Origin: Neodiprion pinetum | Lineage: Eukaryota > Arthropoda > Insecta > Hymenoptera > Diprionidae | DNA: 64,000 nucleotides | Direction of reading: 5' to 3' | Assembly: GCF_021155775.2 (NCBI RefSeq) | Contig: NC_060233.1 | Coordinates: forward strand, 13,022,782-13,086,781 | Shown here: positions 12,991-26,037 of the stretch, piece after piece | Numbering within the stretch: position 1 is the first letter of the stretch | Layout of the letters: the number at the start of each line of letters is the position of its first letter | Made by a program: the position numbers and the translations under genes | Notes under the pieces: generated by a model | Told to the model about the DNA's origin: nothing | Seen by the model: the letters and a program-made list of their open reading frames with translations, nothing else | Database searches by the model: none

Positions 12991-15858
12991 AATAAATTTA
13001 AATAAAATAAATTGCTGCGTCACCGAAGGATAAATATGCAATCTAATATGAAAACAAAGCCAACTCGCTCCGTCATATACCAATTAATATTCAAAAACTT
13101 GAACTTAATTTAATTACGTATACGTGAACTAGTGTATATCGCTACATATATATGTACAATGCCCTGCCACACGTGTAGCAATTACGGTGTTTCCAACCCC
13201 ATATGATAAATAGATTTATTTAAGGTAGTGCAAAAGTATCTAATAATAATAATAATGAGAGAAATAATTATAAATGAATCATTATTATTGTTATTATTGC
13301 TACTTATCATTATATTTATTCATCATCGACATAGTATGTGGGACAAGAAAAAAAGAATTGAGTAAAAGTGGCAGGAGCGAGATGGAAATAACTGTCAAGA
13401 GATACCAATGATCGAGATGTATATATGTGTTACACAAATACATACACATAACAGATTATTATCATTATTGTTACTATTATTACGATGTTTACAATTCCTT
13501 CATTCACAGTCAGTCAGTTGCAATAGAAAATAATAAAATAAATTACTAAACAAACAAAACATGGAACACATATGACAGCAAAGTATAATATTTCGCGTTG
13601 TCGTCGTCGTATTGTGTATAGAATAGTATCGATATACATGATCATTACGCAGACAGTGTATCGTCATGATGAATCGAGTCACAAGAATTCAACCAATTTC
13701 TATAATCATTCCACATTATTTAATAACTTATATAACGCAATATTAACATTGATTTTTTAAATCCATTTTTGACTTGAATTTTAGCTAAGTCTTATTTTTT
13801 TAAACGAACTTACACAAATACATCCACTTATAGTTTTCTTATTACTATAAAACGGCTAAAAAAATAAAATAATGATAATTCCAAAAGCATTTCATATGTG
13901 CAGGTTGTGTTTTGTTCTGCATATGTTTTTACAAAAATTTACATTGCACGTCGGTAAAGGGTACATTAACAAAATATTAGTTGGGGACGTTTCAAGAACG
14001 CAGTCAAAGAATGGAAAACAGAAAAAAAATTCAAACAATTAAAAAAATCAATAAATAAATATCGAATGAATGAGCGAAAATAATTAATACGAAACTGGTC
14101 ACTTTCCAAAATTGTTCTCGGACAATTTTTGTTTTTACGGCAATGGTTAAGTGCAGCTGGTATCATAAGAATAAGGCTAAAAACAAAATGCAATACATTG
14201 GAATCACATTAGTGTAGAGTGGTATAAAAGCAAATTAAATTGGTATATTAATCGAAAAAATTGTGAGGGACAAAAAGTATACACATATTTATCGTATTAT
14301 ACTTATATATGTATTTATCATTGAGCGACTTAGTTTTTTAAATTAATTTTTTTATATGTATATAATACTTATATATAAATCTATATTGCTGTGTATGTAC
14401 ACATGTATGTACATACAGATTTGTTTCATATTATGTTTTTAATTTCTTTAGCGCAATCTATCGAGTTCCTCTTTTTACTGTAACATAATTTCCCCTTGCA
14501 TATTATACATACCTAAATATGAATAATTTCCTTGTCAAGTTATTGATATTATTTTGATTACTGTTTTAGGTTAAAACGTAATAATTTATCTGCTACAAGA
14601 CACGATAAAAGATCTATCATTCTACATAACTAGAATACAGTGGTGATAGGCAAAAAAAAAACACGCAAGTTTGACGGTTGTTTTTCTTTTGTGGTTGAAT
14701 TTTGAGCAGCTTAAAATTGTAGATTGAGACATCTATAAAGCTAATATTTGCAATTACAAGCTTATGTTATATATTTTCTTAATTTAAATATTATTATTCC
14801 TATTATTATTATTGTTATTACTATTATTATTATTATCAAAATGGAGCCGATACAGAGTAATAAACGAGCTTGTTTAATTATTTAGGTACAGCTTTATTTT
14901 AACTTATTTCTTTATTGAAATTGTAATTCAATTTATGATCATATTTTTTTTAATGCAACACAATACAATTAAAAATAACATAAAATTCCGGGTGGCTGTT
15001 TTTTTTTCTTTTTTTGCTTCAATTTTGTTGTTAAATATCTCAATTTTATCACGTATAATAATAATAAATAAATTACAGCTACTCATTAAATATATTATAT
15101 ATTGATGATTGTGTGTTAGTTTAATTGTTAATAAAATTTGCTCGGGTATTATTATTATTATTATTATAATCATTACTATTATTATCATCATCATTATTAT
15201 TATTATTATTATTATTATACAGTGGCAATTAATGTAATTTTGACCTAGTCTTTGATTGTGCAAAAAAAGAAAGACAAAAAAATGAAAATATATTTTGGCA
15301 TCATTGTTGCTTTAGATAATTAGCAGTAGCCACAGCAATGTGATTATCAACGTACAGCTCACATGAAATGAAATGAATTGGGATAAAAATGATTTAAAAA
15401 ATTAATACGGCAACCGTAAATTCAATATTATTATTATTATCATTATTTTTATTATGTGGACCACATAACGTGGAAAGCTAGGTAATGATTTACTCTAGCT
15501 AAGTACTCGATACGAATGAAATCAATTGTAACGTACCTACCTAATATTATTATATTATACATATACATACATATAATTTTAGATTAAATATTAAATTTGT
15601 CCATTGTATCATGTACTGAGAGAGAACAAGCAAACAATTCCTGTCCAATTAGAACAATACCAATATTATTACGAATTACTCATACATACATACGTACATG
15701 CATAGATAGACATATATATATATATATATGTATGTATGCTTGTATGTATGTATAAGTAAGTATATATATATATATATATATATACGACTAACGAATGAAA
15801 TAATTATTAATTAAATGTAATATTTATTATAAATACATAATTATTATACATAAGTCGC
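12991..15858 (+). other. Probable Khc-73 3' UTR and AT-rich downstream sequence
   Basis: No gene is visible. AATAAA hexamers start at 12991 and 13001, only a few bases after the stop, so the real 3' end is probably one of the later AT-rich sites; I cannot fix it. The stretch is full of ATT/TAT runs (for example 15147-15219) and TA runs (15713-15730, 15761-15782), and TGTATATA/TGTAAATA words of the Pumilio type are frequent but unremarkable at this base composition. Confidence 0.4.
15147..15219. repeat. (ATT)n microsatellite
   Basis: Near-continuous ATT trinucleotides interrupted by ATC/ACT. The apparent Ile/Met-rich minus-strand reading frame here is a by-product of this repeat. Confidence 0.85.
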
Positions 15859-16122
15859 CTACGCGGTGCAACGATCGCTTTTCTCAAATCGGGTCGGATC
15901 AGATCGGATAAATAAGCCGGAATTAGCACTTGAAATACGCGCCGATTCACCGTTAATTGTTAATGCTATTACTATTATTATCAGTATAAATACTATAAGT
16001 GATTTGTTAATTATTATCCTCGTCATCATCCGTAACTGTTGATTGATTATCATCTTATACATATATTTGAATTCGGGCCGATCGGGTGGAGCAAACGTTG
16101 CGCTGATGTGGTCACTGTCCAT
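15859..16122 (-). CDS. Candidate small ORF, 87 aa, predicted single-pass membrane protein
   Basis: Reading from ATG at 16122 to the stop at 15859 gives an 87-aa protein: a polar N-terminus (MDSDHISATFAPPDRPEFKY), a basic stretch, one strong hydrophobic segment at about residues 42-59 (SLIVFILIIIVIALTI), and a polar tail ending FEKSDRCTA. Both flanks of the hydrophobic segment are noticeably more GC-rich than the surrounding AT-rich DNA, which is why it stands out. The frame stays open a further 33 codons upstream, but that part is a CA/TG microsatellite. I recognise no family and see no splice or promoter evidence. It may be chance. Confidence 0.25.
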   Translation of the reverse strand: MDSDHISATFAPPDRPEFKYMYKMIINQQLRMMTRIIINKSLIVFILIIIVIALTINGESARISSANSGLFIRSDPTRFEKSDRCTA

Positions 16123-18180
16123 TTTGGTAATCAAGGTTGTTGAAGAAATAACACGTATACACCCATACACACACACACAAAGACTCAAACACATTTTCAC
16201 ACAAACACATAAGTATAACATGTACTAGCTTAAAGCAAGCATAATACCTGAACGTTGCAACCATTGCTACATGCGTGTCTGCGCAGGTGAAAAACTGAGG
16301 AAATAATAAAAAATTTATTTCAAAAGTTATATTTTATTTATTCGAATTCAAGCCAGCGTTTATTTCAACTTTTCGGCTGTAGATTGGGAAATTAAGACTT
16401 GGGTCGATTTTAATCGTTTCTCGATATTAAACATGTTCTTCTCAATATTAAGTAGACTCGGATAAATAAGATAGTCGTCAGCTCGTAAATTCTCGAAGAC
16501 GAGAAGGTATTTTGCAATTTCTCATATTGTGAACGTATATAGCGTGAAATAACGATGTAAAAGTTTTAAAACGTCTTTTGGTGGCAGCTAACATTTCATA
16601 GATGGTGCATAATCAACAATGGCCGTAGTTCAGACGCTTCAATTTTTGTATCAGCTCAACAATCAGTTTTCGCACTCAGCAAGTAGCGAGTGGTATCTCA
16701 TGCAAAAATGAGACAGTGGCAACAGAGCCCAAAACACCAGTTCTCAATATTCAGGTGAATCCTTTGTGCGAGACTGGCAAGATTGAACTAAGCTCAATTT
16801 TAGTACATTGCGATCTGCAAAATAAGAGAAACAGAAAATGGGAAAAAATTTTATGTGCAAATATGTGAAAATTTCTGGTTTAAATTATGAACACGTGTTT
16901 ATAAAATCCCCAAGATTTGTGATATATTTCTATCTTGAGAGTAAAGTTGAATTAACGGCGTTTACCACTGACATCAGATTGCTCTGTCTGTGCATTGGAA
17001 TACCTTCACGACTGTTTTGAATTGGTTCGACTCCGTGGCGTAGGAATAAAATCGATTGGTGAGTATATCTTGGGATACGTAGAGGGATTTTCTGTCTGTC
17101 AGACAATTATTTGGTAGAAAGAATTGTTGAGATCTCCGTATGTTTTTTTTATTTAACCGCTTGTGCGTCCACTGGTGTGTACTTGTTTTTTCTGAATTGT
17201 TTTCCCGAGCCATTGGAAGTTCGAATAATGTGTAATTCCTCAATTCCATTCAAAAATAAATTATGAAATACTTGAAATCGGATCGGTTTCAAGCGGGTTT
17301 TGAATACTTTTCAGTGAAAACCACCGGGGTCGCAATTAACAGATTTGAGCTTCTTGCACGACAACGCATTTAGCATTGGCAGCTGTTGAAGCCCTATTCC
17401 ATCCCATGATTAAGATAGTGTCCATTTCTACCATAAATTTTAGTATATAAATACTTATATACACTCACATATGTATATGTAATCGTCGATTAACCTGTTT
17501 TTACCCTAACTAGATTCTCAGTTTATGTGTATGTATATATATATATATTTTGAGAAGTTTGGATATTTTTAAAATCCGTACTAATGAAATTTGTCAACAC
17601 GAATTATTGCATAATATGTATTCAAACACATTATTATAACGAAACACGATCGAATATTATTGAGCACATATATTCATTCGCTATATATTGTGTATAGAGA
17701 ATTTATTAGCAATATTGAATGTAAAGTAGTTGCAAATTTATAGGATCCAAAATTAAACTGCGTTCATGGTGTAAATGGTGAAGTCAGATTTGGAACACGT
17801 TTAAGCCTAAAACTTTGTGTTCTAAAGCCGAATGCTACACTAATTAAAATTTCGAGTTTTTTTTTCGTGATCTGTACAAATGAAATTTTGTACAAATTCT
17901 CAAAGCATTCATAGATTTTTGTGGCTTTGTTGCAATCAAAATAACACGAACGTAAATGGTCAGGTGACCGAACTCTCACTTAAGGATCTTCAATGTATAA
18001 AGAATATTATAGTATGTAAGTTGGACGGTCTCGTTTTCGTTGCATGATTACTGATCATAAAGACCGCTGAAAATTTTGAAACTAAATTTTAGAATGTTAG
18101 GCAATGCTGTAGACATTTTTTCTCTAGAATATAGATTGTTTCTCATGGTTATACGTGACAAAAATGTATTAATAATTTGT
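16123..18180. other. No gene seen; AT-rich intergenic sequence
   Basis: Contains a CA microsatellite (about 16160-16180), a diverged copy of the ATGGCCG dispersed repeat (about 16600-16675) and short TA runs. No open frame shows family signatures. Confidence 0.5.
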
Positions 18181-18538
18181 TTTTAACCCTAATCGGCCAC
18201 TGGGGACGAATTTCACCCCAGACATTTTCCGAACTTCTCGCAGAGTTCAGGAATAGACTTTCATAGTTTTTTTGCACCAAATAAATTCTGTAAAAAATTG
18301 TGTGCTTTTTTTTCCATTTTACCTTAACTTTGACGATGTTTTACAATATTTAAACAATCAATTTTGGTTAGGAAAACTATGAGAGCTTTTTCTACGATCC
18401 TTTATCAATGACTAGATATTTTTTTAGATTTTTAGAACTCATTGTCGAAGCAGGATATCACTTTTTGGAGCTGGGGTGAGTTTTACCCTGTGTAACCGTT
18501 ATGCGATTCTACTGAGGTTAGACCTATTAGGGTTAAAA
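18181..18538. mobile_element. MITE-like element with TTTTAACCCTAAT inverted ends
   Basis: A perfect 13-bp terminal inverted repeat (TTTTAACCCTAAT ... ATTAGGGTTAAAA), followed inside by subterminal inverted words with CACCCCAG (about 18210-18221) and GGGGTGAG. About 358 bp, no coding capacity. Confidence 0.6.
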
Positions 18539-19088
18539 GAAATGTGTAATGATTCAATCGGAGAAAATGACTATCTTGTATTGCACCGATAACCGAACAA
18601 TATTTTTATTTGGATTCAGTCGTGTCGTAGAAGAATATGGTGCCAGGCCGACTAATCAGCTGATAAATTGAGCCTGGGTTTCAGCTAAATAGTGGAAATA
18701 TGAGGAGGTACAAAACTCTGTGTAAGCAGTTGAACTTACCTTTTGTTACATCAAGTTGGGAAAGAGTGAAATAAACGAGAAAACACAAAGTTTATTTGTT
18801 CATTTCAACTTTGTGCCGCTTGAGATTGAATCCTTCGATATTTTGAATTTCAACAATATTGAATATACGTATGTATAATCATGGGAAACAATTGTTTATA
18901 GCCTTTAGGGCATGAAATATCGGTAGCTATAGAATTTACCTAGGCCAGCAGAATATCTTATAACATGTATGTATATTGTAAGCCGAGCAATTGAACATAG
19001 TATAATAGCATTATTTTTTAAAGAGCCAATATTTACGCGGACACAGACGGAGCATCACCAAAATCAACATGTATTATTATTACTGCCT

Positions 19089-19110
19089 TTATTATCATTA
19101 TTATTATTAG

Positions 19111-19151
<41 letters not shown>

Positions 19152-19164
19152 TTATTGTTATTAT
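19089..19164. repeat. Compound (ATT)n(CTA)n(ATT)n microsatellite
   Basis: A run of about 13 CTA units at 19111-19150 flanked by ATT units. It creates spurious Leu-rich and Ser-rich frames on opposite strands. Confidence 0.9.
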
Positions 19165-20152
19165 TTATAGAGATGAAAATGAATAGATACGTAGCCTGTA
19201 CGCTATCCACTGTATTGTGAAATATTACAATTGACTTGACGTAGTAATCATTGATCGTAAACAAAAAAATGTATTCTGTAAGAACGATTCAAAATTACCG
19301 TAATTATAAGGTGTGTAAATTTTAATTTTTATGACTAATACAATAAATATTATTTAATGCTATATGACGGATAATACATTCAACTATACCATTATAGGTA
19401 TATATTTTCGCTGGAATAAAAATTTGTTGTGATCCTATAAACGCACTGCAAAATGGTTAGATGTTAGATTTACAAAAGATCCAGGTTGAAGGACTGTAAC
19501 AAAAAAAGAAATGAATTCACTCAATGTATGAACGGGTTAAATGTAAGGGAACACCGAACATGTAGTACACAGGTTGAATCTACACACCTATAAACGACTA
19601 TCAGTGGAAGATACCAAATTCCCAACACCACAAGTTTGTACCAGGATGATAAATTCGCTCTATAACAGCAGAACGACGCAATTCTACACATAAATTGCTC
19701 CACATTCAAGTTATTACAGCACTAAATCAATCCAGATACGTTTTAAATCAATTTTTATGTCTGAAACGATGATGCCGGTGCTTGATAGAAGGAAGTGGAA
19801 GTAAAGTAACCTCAAAATAGAAGTACCTGTATAAAATGTTTAAAAGAGAGAGTAGGCTCTGTTTAATTGTTAAAGCAGAATTGATTTATTTGGGTAGAAG
19901 TACAGAAATTTTCCTCTGTTTACACATGCCTGCATACACCATAGGTATGTCATACTTAACAATTAAATTTTGCATTGATGTTTAACTTAACGAAGAGTAA
20001 GTTAGATTGAGGCGATGCATTGGGTATTAGAGGGAAAAAGAGTATATAGATATTATTAGAAGGATCCTTAACCTGTGCATTGGAATGATCAGCTGATCGT
20101 TTTGAATTGATTTTACTGTAAGAAAGGGACAGAAAACACCGTGCGTGGAAAG

Positions 20153-20398
20153 AAAAATATCGTAGATTTTACATATCCTGTGGTGAATATATGGATAGCA
20201 TTTTTTTTGGAGTTAAATCTTCAGCAATTGTGGCAAGATTTACAATTCCGATAATAAGAGTTACAAAATCAATGGCAAGAGTTACAATATGCATGGGTAG
20301 ATTTACCACAATTGATGTAGATTCGACTCCAAAAAAATGTTGTTTATATATTCACTGCAGGAGATATAAAATCTACATAACATTTTTTTTGCGTGTAA
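20153..20398. mobile_element. Foldback element A (about 246 bp)
   Basis: The left arm 20153-20240 pairs with the right arm 20303-20398 (for example CATTTTTTTTGGAGTTAAAT against ATTCGACTCCAAAAAAATGT), with a spacer of about 60 bp. It is an imperfect hairpin running nearly end to end, with no coding content. Confidence 0.7.
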
Positions 20399-20579
20399 GC
20401 TGTTGGATTCTTATTTTGTGATATTGAATTGATCCAGAGTAACAGAGAGGCGAAAAATGCTCCGCCACAAGATGGTGGTTTCTGAATTTAACTACCATAA
20501 AATCACTTTAATCAGAGCTTTTTTTAACAAAGTCCGTGATGAGCTCTGCAAAAAATGCCAGACAGGTGAATCGGGAGCT

Positions 20580-20882
20580 ATTCGGATCTCTATTCTGATC
20601 CTATCCTCTTCATTCGGTCTGCGTCTCGACCTATACATAAATTTATCTATACGCATAGGATTCGAATAGGTCTGGAATAAAAACCGGAAACAAAAACCGT
20701 AGATGATGTTGGATAGGTGCATCCGTGCCTACGCGGAAACATCCGGCATACTATGCGGTGTTTGTTTCCCGTCACATTTATTTCCGGACCTATTCGAATC
20801 CTATGCGCATAAATAAGTTTATGGATAGGTCCAGACGTAGACCGAACAAAAAGGTAAGGGTTCGAATATGTCCGTATAGAGA
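20580..20882. mobile_element. Foldback element B (about 300 bp)
   Basis: The left arm 20580-20700 and right arm 20756-20882 are inverted copies sharing long perfect blocks such as GCATAGGATTCGAATAGGTC and the GACCTAT.CATAAA words. Apparent reading frames on both strands are mirror products of the inverted repeat. A Gly/Arg-like frame here should not be annotated. Confidence 0.75.
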
Positions 20883-21180
20883 CCAGACCGATACACGAAT
20901 CCAGAATTTTTATCAGGAAGAATTGTGCCGTAAGGTCGTGCCAACACGCTGACATTAGTTATTAAAAGTTTAACGCACTATTCGAATCACAGTTAAAAAC
21001 GGTGTGACGTAAAAGACAGCGCATGAAATGTACAGGGTGAATCTTCTCTGCTGTCGGATGTTGGAGGAGCTCCGACTCCACATATTCGTACTCGTCGCGT
21101 CACAAGAACAGTGTGTGAATATCGAGCGAATTTCGCATGTGTGCTATAAGTGTGGACGTAAACAGATGTGGAAGTACACC

Positions 21181-21319
21181 AGGGTAGAGATTACGTAATT
21201 TCGCTTGTCACATTTCCTACCACCGAGGCATTCTGATCCGTTTGCAAAGTTTAGTCAACTAATCAGCATGCTTGGATGGTGGGACATGTGAAAAGTGAAA
21301 TTGCGTAATCTTGATCCCC
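21181..21319. mobile_element. Foldback element C (about 139 bp)
   Basis: The left arm 21181-21224 (GATTACGTAATTTCGCTTGT plus CACATTTCCTACCACC) is inverted at 21276-21319 (GGTGGGACATGTGAAAAGTG plus AAATTGCGTAATC). It is short, with a spacer of about 50 bp, typical of a MITE. Confidence 0.65.
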
Positions 21320-22254
21320 TTATCGTTAATCACGCACTATTATTGCGACTCGAACTAGTACAAATAAAAGGAGGTGGAGCCTCACCAGCTCAAAACTCCA
21401 TCCTCATCCAGCCCCGGAGTAGATGAAATGAAACGTTTCTTGTAATATTACAAATAAATAGAATTATAATCCTGAGATATAGTTGTCACATGAATGCGTA
21501 GTGAAACTAACGTAACTTGAGTTTCAAATAACGATTGAGTTATATACAATATGTGACGTATTCATTTTGAACCAGACCCCACTATGGAGTACTAACATAT
21601 TTTCATACAACAATCTGTGACGTTTGGAACAAAAAGATTATCGCAATCACCCTGATGACAAGAGGCACGAAGGACCAATGGGTAGGTTAGAGCATGTTTA
21701 CGTCTACGCACTTTTTGATTGTTCAATGGATCAGCCATCAAAGTCTGCCATTAGTTATCGAATACGAATAGCCAATAAAAACAGGTCATGCGGCGGCATG
21801 ACTCTGATTAAAGGGTCTCTACAGTACCCCAATTAGTACATGAATAGAATGGTTTCGAGAAAGGATGTGCGTCACTGGCTTAAGACTGGCTCGTATACCT
21901 TAATTAGATTAAAGAAATAAGGAAATTAAGATTTTGCAGTAAAAAATTATAGTTGGCAAAGCATGAATTACTTATACACATACACCACAATTAGTGATAC
22001 ATTCAACGTTCGGCGGATAAGTGAATATACAAATTAATCACAGATTATATGTACATGCCTATACATATAGCAGGGAAAGAAGTTGTTACAAACATTCGGA
22101 AAACAGGACCAATCAAGAAAGAGTGTAACGTAAATGAGAAAAATTCTTTTCATGTATGTAGAAGTGCTGAAATACAGATTTGGTACAAATGTATACCAAC
22201 TCTACACTGCGGTGGAGAGATAGGTAAAAGCAATTCTACGGTTTAAAAAAGAAG
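21320..22254. other. 3' flank of the gustatory receptor gene; no other gene seen
   Basis: This interval lies downstream of the receptor stop on the minus strand and should contain its 3' UTR. I found no clear minus-strand AATAAA close to the stop, so the transcript end is not placed. Confidence 0.4.
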
Positions 22255-25200
22255 CTACTTGACTTCGCAAGCTTCAGTGATGTTCACGATCGTTGAATTG
22301 GCGTTCTGCATTGCATTGAACTGAACCAGAACCAGTTCGTAGGTGACTATCGTGCCAGCCACCTGCAATATTCCCAAAAACTGCAATAAACTTTAGGCAA
22401 CATATCGTCCATTCGACTCATTAGCTGTTCGTTTCAGGACAATTCAATAGTACAAAGGCACAGTGAAGTATCGCGTAAGCTGTTCAACTGTCATTCTGTG
22501 ACACTGAGTCGTTTTTATTAAAATATGCTACGAAAGACCACTTTTATAATCCAATACGATTGTAACTATCACAGTCGGTTAACGATATGTACTGCCACCG
22601 GATGGCGTCTTTTCGATTTAATAATCCCGATAAATGAACCAAGAACTGTCTTTCTACCAACCGTGAAACGAATGTCGTGGAATTATACTTACTGAAGTAC
22701 TTACTGTCAGAATAAGCCCTCGCGTGATCGCGAAGAAGTTCAGGCCAGTCAGACCGATCCGGTCCGTGGTAATTTGAGTCAAAAACCTCTGAACCTGTGG
22801 ATTATTCTTTTCAAAATTAATCGCAGTCGCTTATATTTTTCACCATTTAGCTCGCCGCTGATTGATTCGCATTCACAGATTGCGGCTTGTGAATTATAGC
22901 GAAGACTCTCCGTGTCTTCTTAGAGAGTAAAGTATCAATAAGCTTACCTCAATGGAGTAACTAGTTGTGGAAACGCTGTAGAGGATTGGAGACGGTCGAA
23001 GAGACTCATCATTAACGGCTGCAGCGTACAAAGAGACAGCTGCGGTCCTGGCGAGTAGAAAACCGAAGGAGAAGCTGGTGTAGAGTGTTTGCGAAGTACC
23101 GTGCCTCGGTCTAGGAAAAAATTCTCGTTGAAACTACTAAACCGTGTCTTAAACTAGGAACAATTCATCAGTACACTTTTTCCTTTACTGCGTGCATAAC
23201 TTATTGTTAGTTTGTCAAAGAAAACCTTGGCAGATTGGTAAAATCGTCCATTTACAGGCTGATGACAAAGTGAACGCTGCATATTTGTCGTCCATGAGGG
23301 AAAATTAGTTACAACTAGTCAATACGTGTAGTAAGGCGTTTTGAATACTATGACATACTTGAGAGAATTCAGAAGTTGGATACAGATGAAATAAAGATTG
23401 GTGGCAAATGACAGCAGAACGATGTCGGAAATGTTGGAGTCGACTCGCCGCGTGAGATTGGCTAGACGATTGTAGTTTTCTCTGGCCTCGGCCCACCACC
23501 AGTCAGGCATTGCCTTTATAATTAAACAATACTGGTGTTCCAATTAATTGGCAACAATTAAGATGGTAAATTTGTAAGTATGAGAAAATACCGCAACTGA
23601 TTGAATAGCTAGTTAAACGGGTGCCCTGGTCGATTTCGACGTTGTCGTATATATTTCCAGATTTCGAAGTCCACGTATTTTAAACGCAAAAAATCTTGCC
23701 AGCCCGATTCTATACTCACTTCTGAACAAAAACACTCCAACGCATTTTCACTCGATGCAGAAATAAAGAACTGGCGCGGATTCTACCAATTTACTGTTGT
23801 GATTTCATAGAAACAACCGCAAAGGGGTTAGCCTTGTTTTCTAGCGAATTTCATAGATCAATTCGCTTTCATAGAATTCATTACAGAATACTTATACTGG
23901 ATATCGCTGAATTTATTTAAGTAATCAGAATACCTTTCCTCTGGTGGCATAAAGGTGATGGTTCATCTGGCGAAATCGAGAAGCCAAAGCGAAGCTTACC
24001 AACATCAGGAAAAGGTCCATAAAATTCCAGGAAAAGGTGCTGATAATGTTTAAGCATTGGACCAGAACACCCTTCCACCAATTGTAAGGCGTCAAATCGA
24101 AGACCTTCGCAGATAAATGGAAACGAGTACGTGAGAAACAATGGTGCAGAGAATGAGAAATTACAAGTTTATCATTCGAGTTCATCAGATAAATTATTAT
24201 ACCTACCTGAGGAAATTGCGACTGAAAATATGTCGCAACAATGTCTGTATCCTTTCGAAGAGCAGCGCACTCTAAGGCACTCGCATAACCGGAAATAATC
24301 GACAGCACATGCTCGACTGAAAGGTGAATGACGAATACTTATGTATGCACTATAAAAAGGTGGAATTGAAACATCTTCGCGAGAAAAAATGTCTATAAAT
24401 GCTTCATTATATCGTGGTAAAGGGGGGAAAAAAGCAGTTGAAGAACTTGAATATCATTTACAATTCATCGAATTTGAAACAAAGTTGGATGTTTTAGCGG
24501 TAATTGTGCACATCGATTTTTTACAATGTTGTTCAAATCGCAACTAAAGCGTAAAACTTGTTATTACGGTGCATAGAAAAAATTTGGGAACACGTGCCAA
24601 AAACGTTTTCTGAACGCAATAGAACAGATGCCAACAGATGTTCATTTTGTATTCAAGAATGATTGAAACGAAAATCTCTCAGGTCACATGACAATCTACG
24701 AATCAGTTGTAAGTACATGAATAGATTAAAATGGCATCGCACTGAGTGATCAGCTGATCATTGTAACTGAATAATATGAATACAAAGAGACAGAAGACCC
24801 GATACAAATGGTTGGACTTTTTTTTTTCTTATCGAGTTGATGAAGATTGAAATACTTGTATCAAAACGACTCTTAGTATTAGATAGTAATATGAGATTGT
24901 TTTGCAATAGCTGCAAAATTTAAATGTTTCATTGTGACTGACCTAAGGCTATGGTTATGGTGACACCAGCCATGAGAGCAAGTCTGGTCTTCAGTTGCAT
25001 TCTCGTCGATGGCGTTGGATAAATGATCATTTCGTTTTCCACCTTTTCCCAGAAGCGTATAAGACATGGCCACCGCGTGGCGAGTCTCAGAAATAACGCC
25101 ATTGTAATGCAGGCAGCCCCAAAGAAGACGATATTGGCTATTATTGAACAATTGCAGCGGTCAAACTTAGCCACTATATCAACATTTCTCAGCTGAGTGT

Positions 25201-25608
25201 AATATTAAAGCTTTCTTCCTCAAATCTATGGACGATTATTAAGTCATTATATAATTACTTGTCTTCGTTGCTGTTATCCCGGAATGCGACACTCGAACGA
25301 TGCTGCAGACTGTGAGTATAATCGCACCCGTGAACGAAATGATGAAATATAAGATCTTAGGACTTTTCCAGGTGAATCTGAACAAAACAATGAGGGCGGT
25401 TCTTCAGCAGTTGGTGTATTTATCAGAGCGGAGGTATCTTTATTAAATAATGCGATAACCTGCCGGATTGTACTTACTTTAAATCAGATGAGTCTGGAGA
25501 CCGAACGCCAGAGACGGGTAAGACGGCGAAACATTGGGCCATCAAGAGAATGGGCCCAATCGCAAGATGGAATCGGTTTTGGTCTTCTCTCCACTTATTC
25601 TGTGGCAT
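22255..25608 (-). CDS. Gustatory receptor of the sugar-taste clade (Gr5a/Gr64-like)
   Basis: Ligand-gated cation channel of taste neurons, inverted seven-helix topology. Minus-strand exons in order: 25608-25478, 25377-25259, 25173-24943, 24316-24207, 24104-23934, 23513-23359, 23110-22948, 22794-22705, 22362-22255 (stop TAG). Total 1278 nt, 425 aa, no frame break. Clade signatures: FHLAIGPILLMAQCFAVLPV (residues 13-32), STFSWNFMDLFLMLVSFALA in helix 5, AREHYN-like ARENYN, VLLSFATNLYFICIQLLNSL, SLYAAAVNDES and VQRFLTQI. The family C-terminal motif TYxxxxxQF is present as TYELVLVQF at residues 397-405. Helices are near 13-32, 52-72, 93-113, 145-172, 206-236, 283-337 and 386-405. The 25173 acceptor was chosen because phase 1 is needed; a cleaner-looking CAG upstream breaks the frame. 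The ATG at 25608 gives a short N-terminus. An alternative joins an exon at 27407-27499 to an acceptor at 25599, giving 453 aa. Which sugar it binds cannot be told. Confidence 0.92.
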
Positions 25609-26037
25609 TACTGTAGTTCACCGTAAATAAATGCGATGAAAATCATTCTCATTTATTCCATTCTAGTTCCTTAATGATATCGTTTTTAAGTTCATAATTA
25701 TTGTCTCTACACTTTGACAGAGCTCTGGCCAAATTTCCAACTGACAAAGAAAGTATCAGGCCTCCGGATCACGGATTCTGCTCAAACTTGCAGGAGTGTT
25801 TCTTTGGCCTTAAAAATGAAGTCTCTCATGTTCCGTTTAATGTATGGGTCTTTTGACGCTCGCTATACTTCATAAGCTACCATAAAATTCCGTTTTCGAC
25901 GAATTTGTCAGGCCTTCGCTACTGCTCTGAATTGATCCAGTTAACTTGGATATATTAGTGAAACTCTCGGTCGACCATGAAAATTAATATTCCATGCAAT
26001 AATTCACTATATTTGATCCTTGTTGCTCTGCGAGGTC

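Noticed and set aside
14928..15263. Ile/Met-rich 111-codon minus-strand frame
   Set aside because: Low-complexity ATT microsatellite.
20457..20955. Several overlapping frames on both strands
   Set aside because: They are mirror products of foldback element B.
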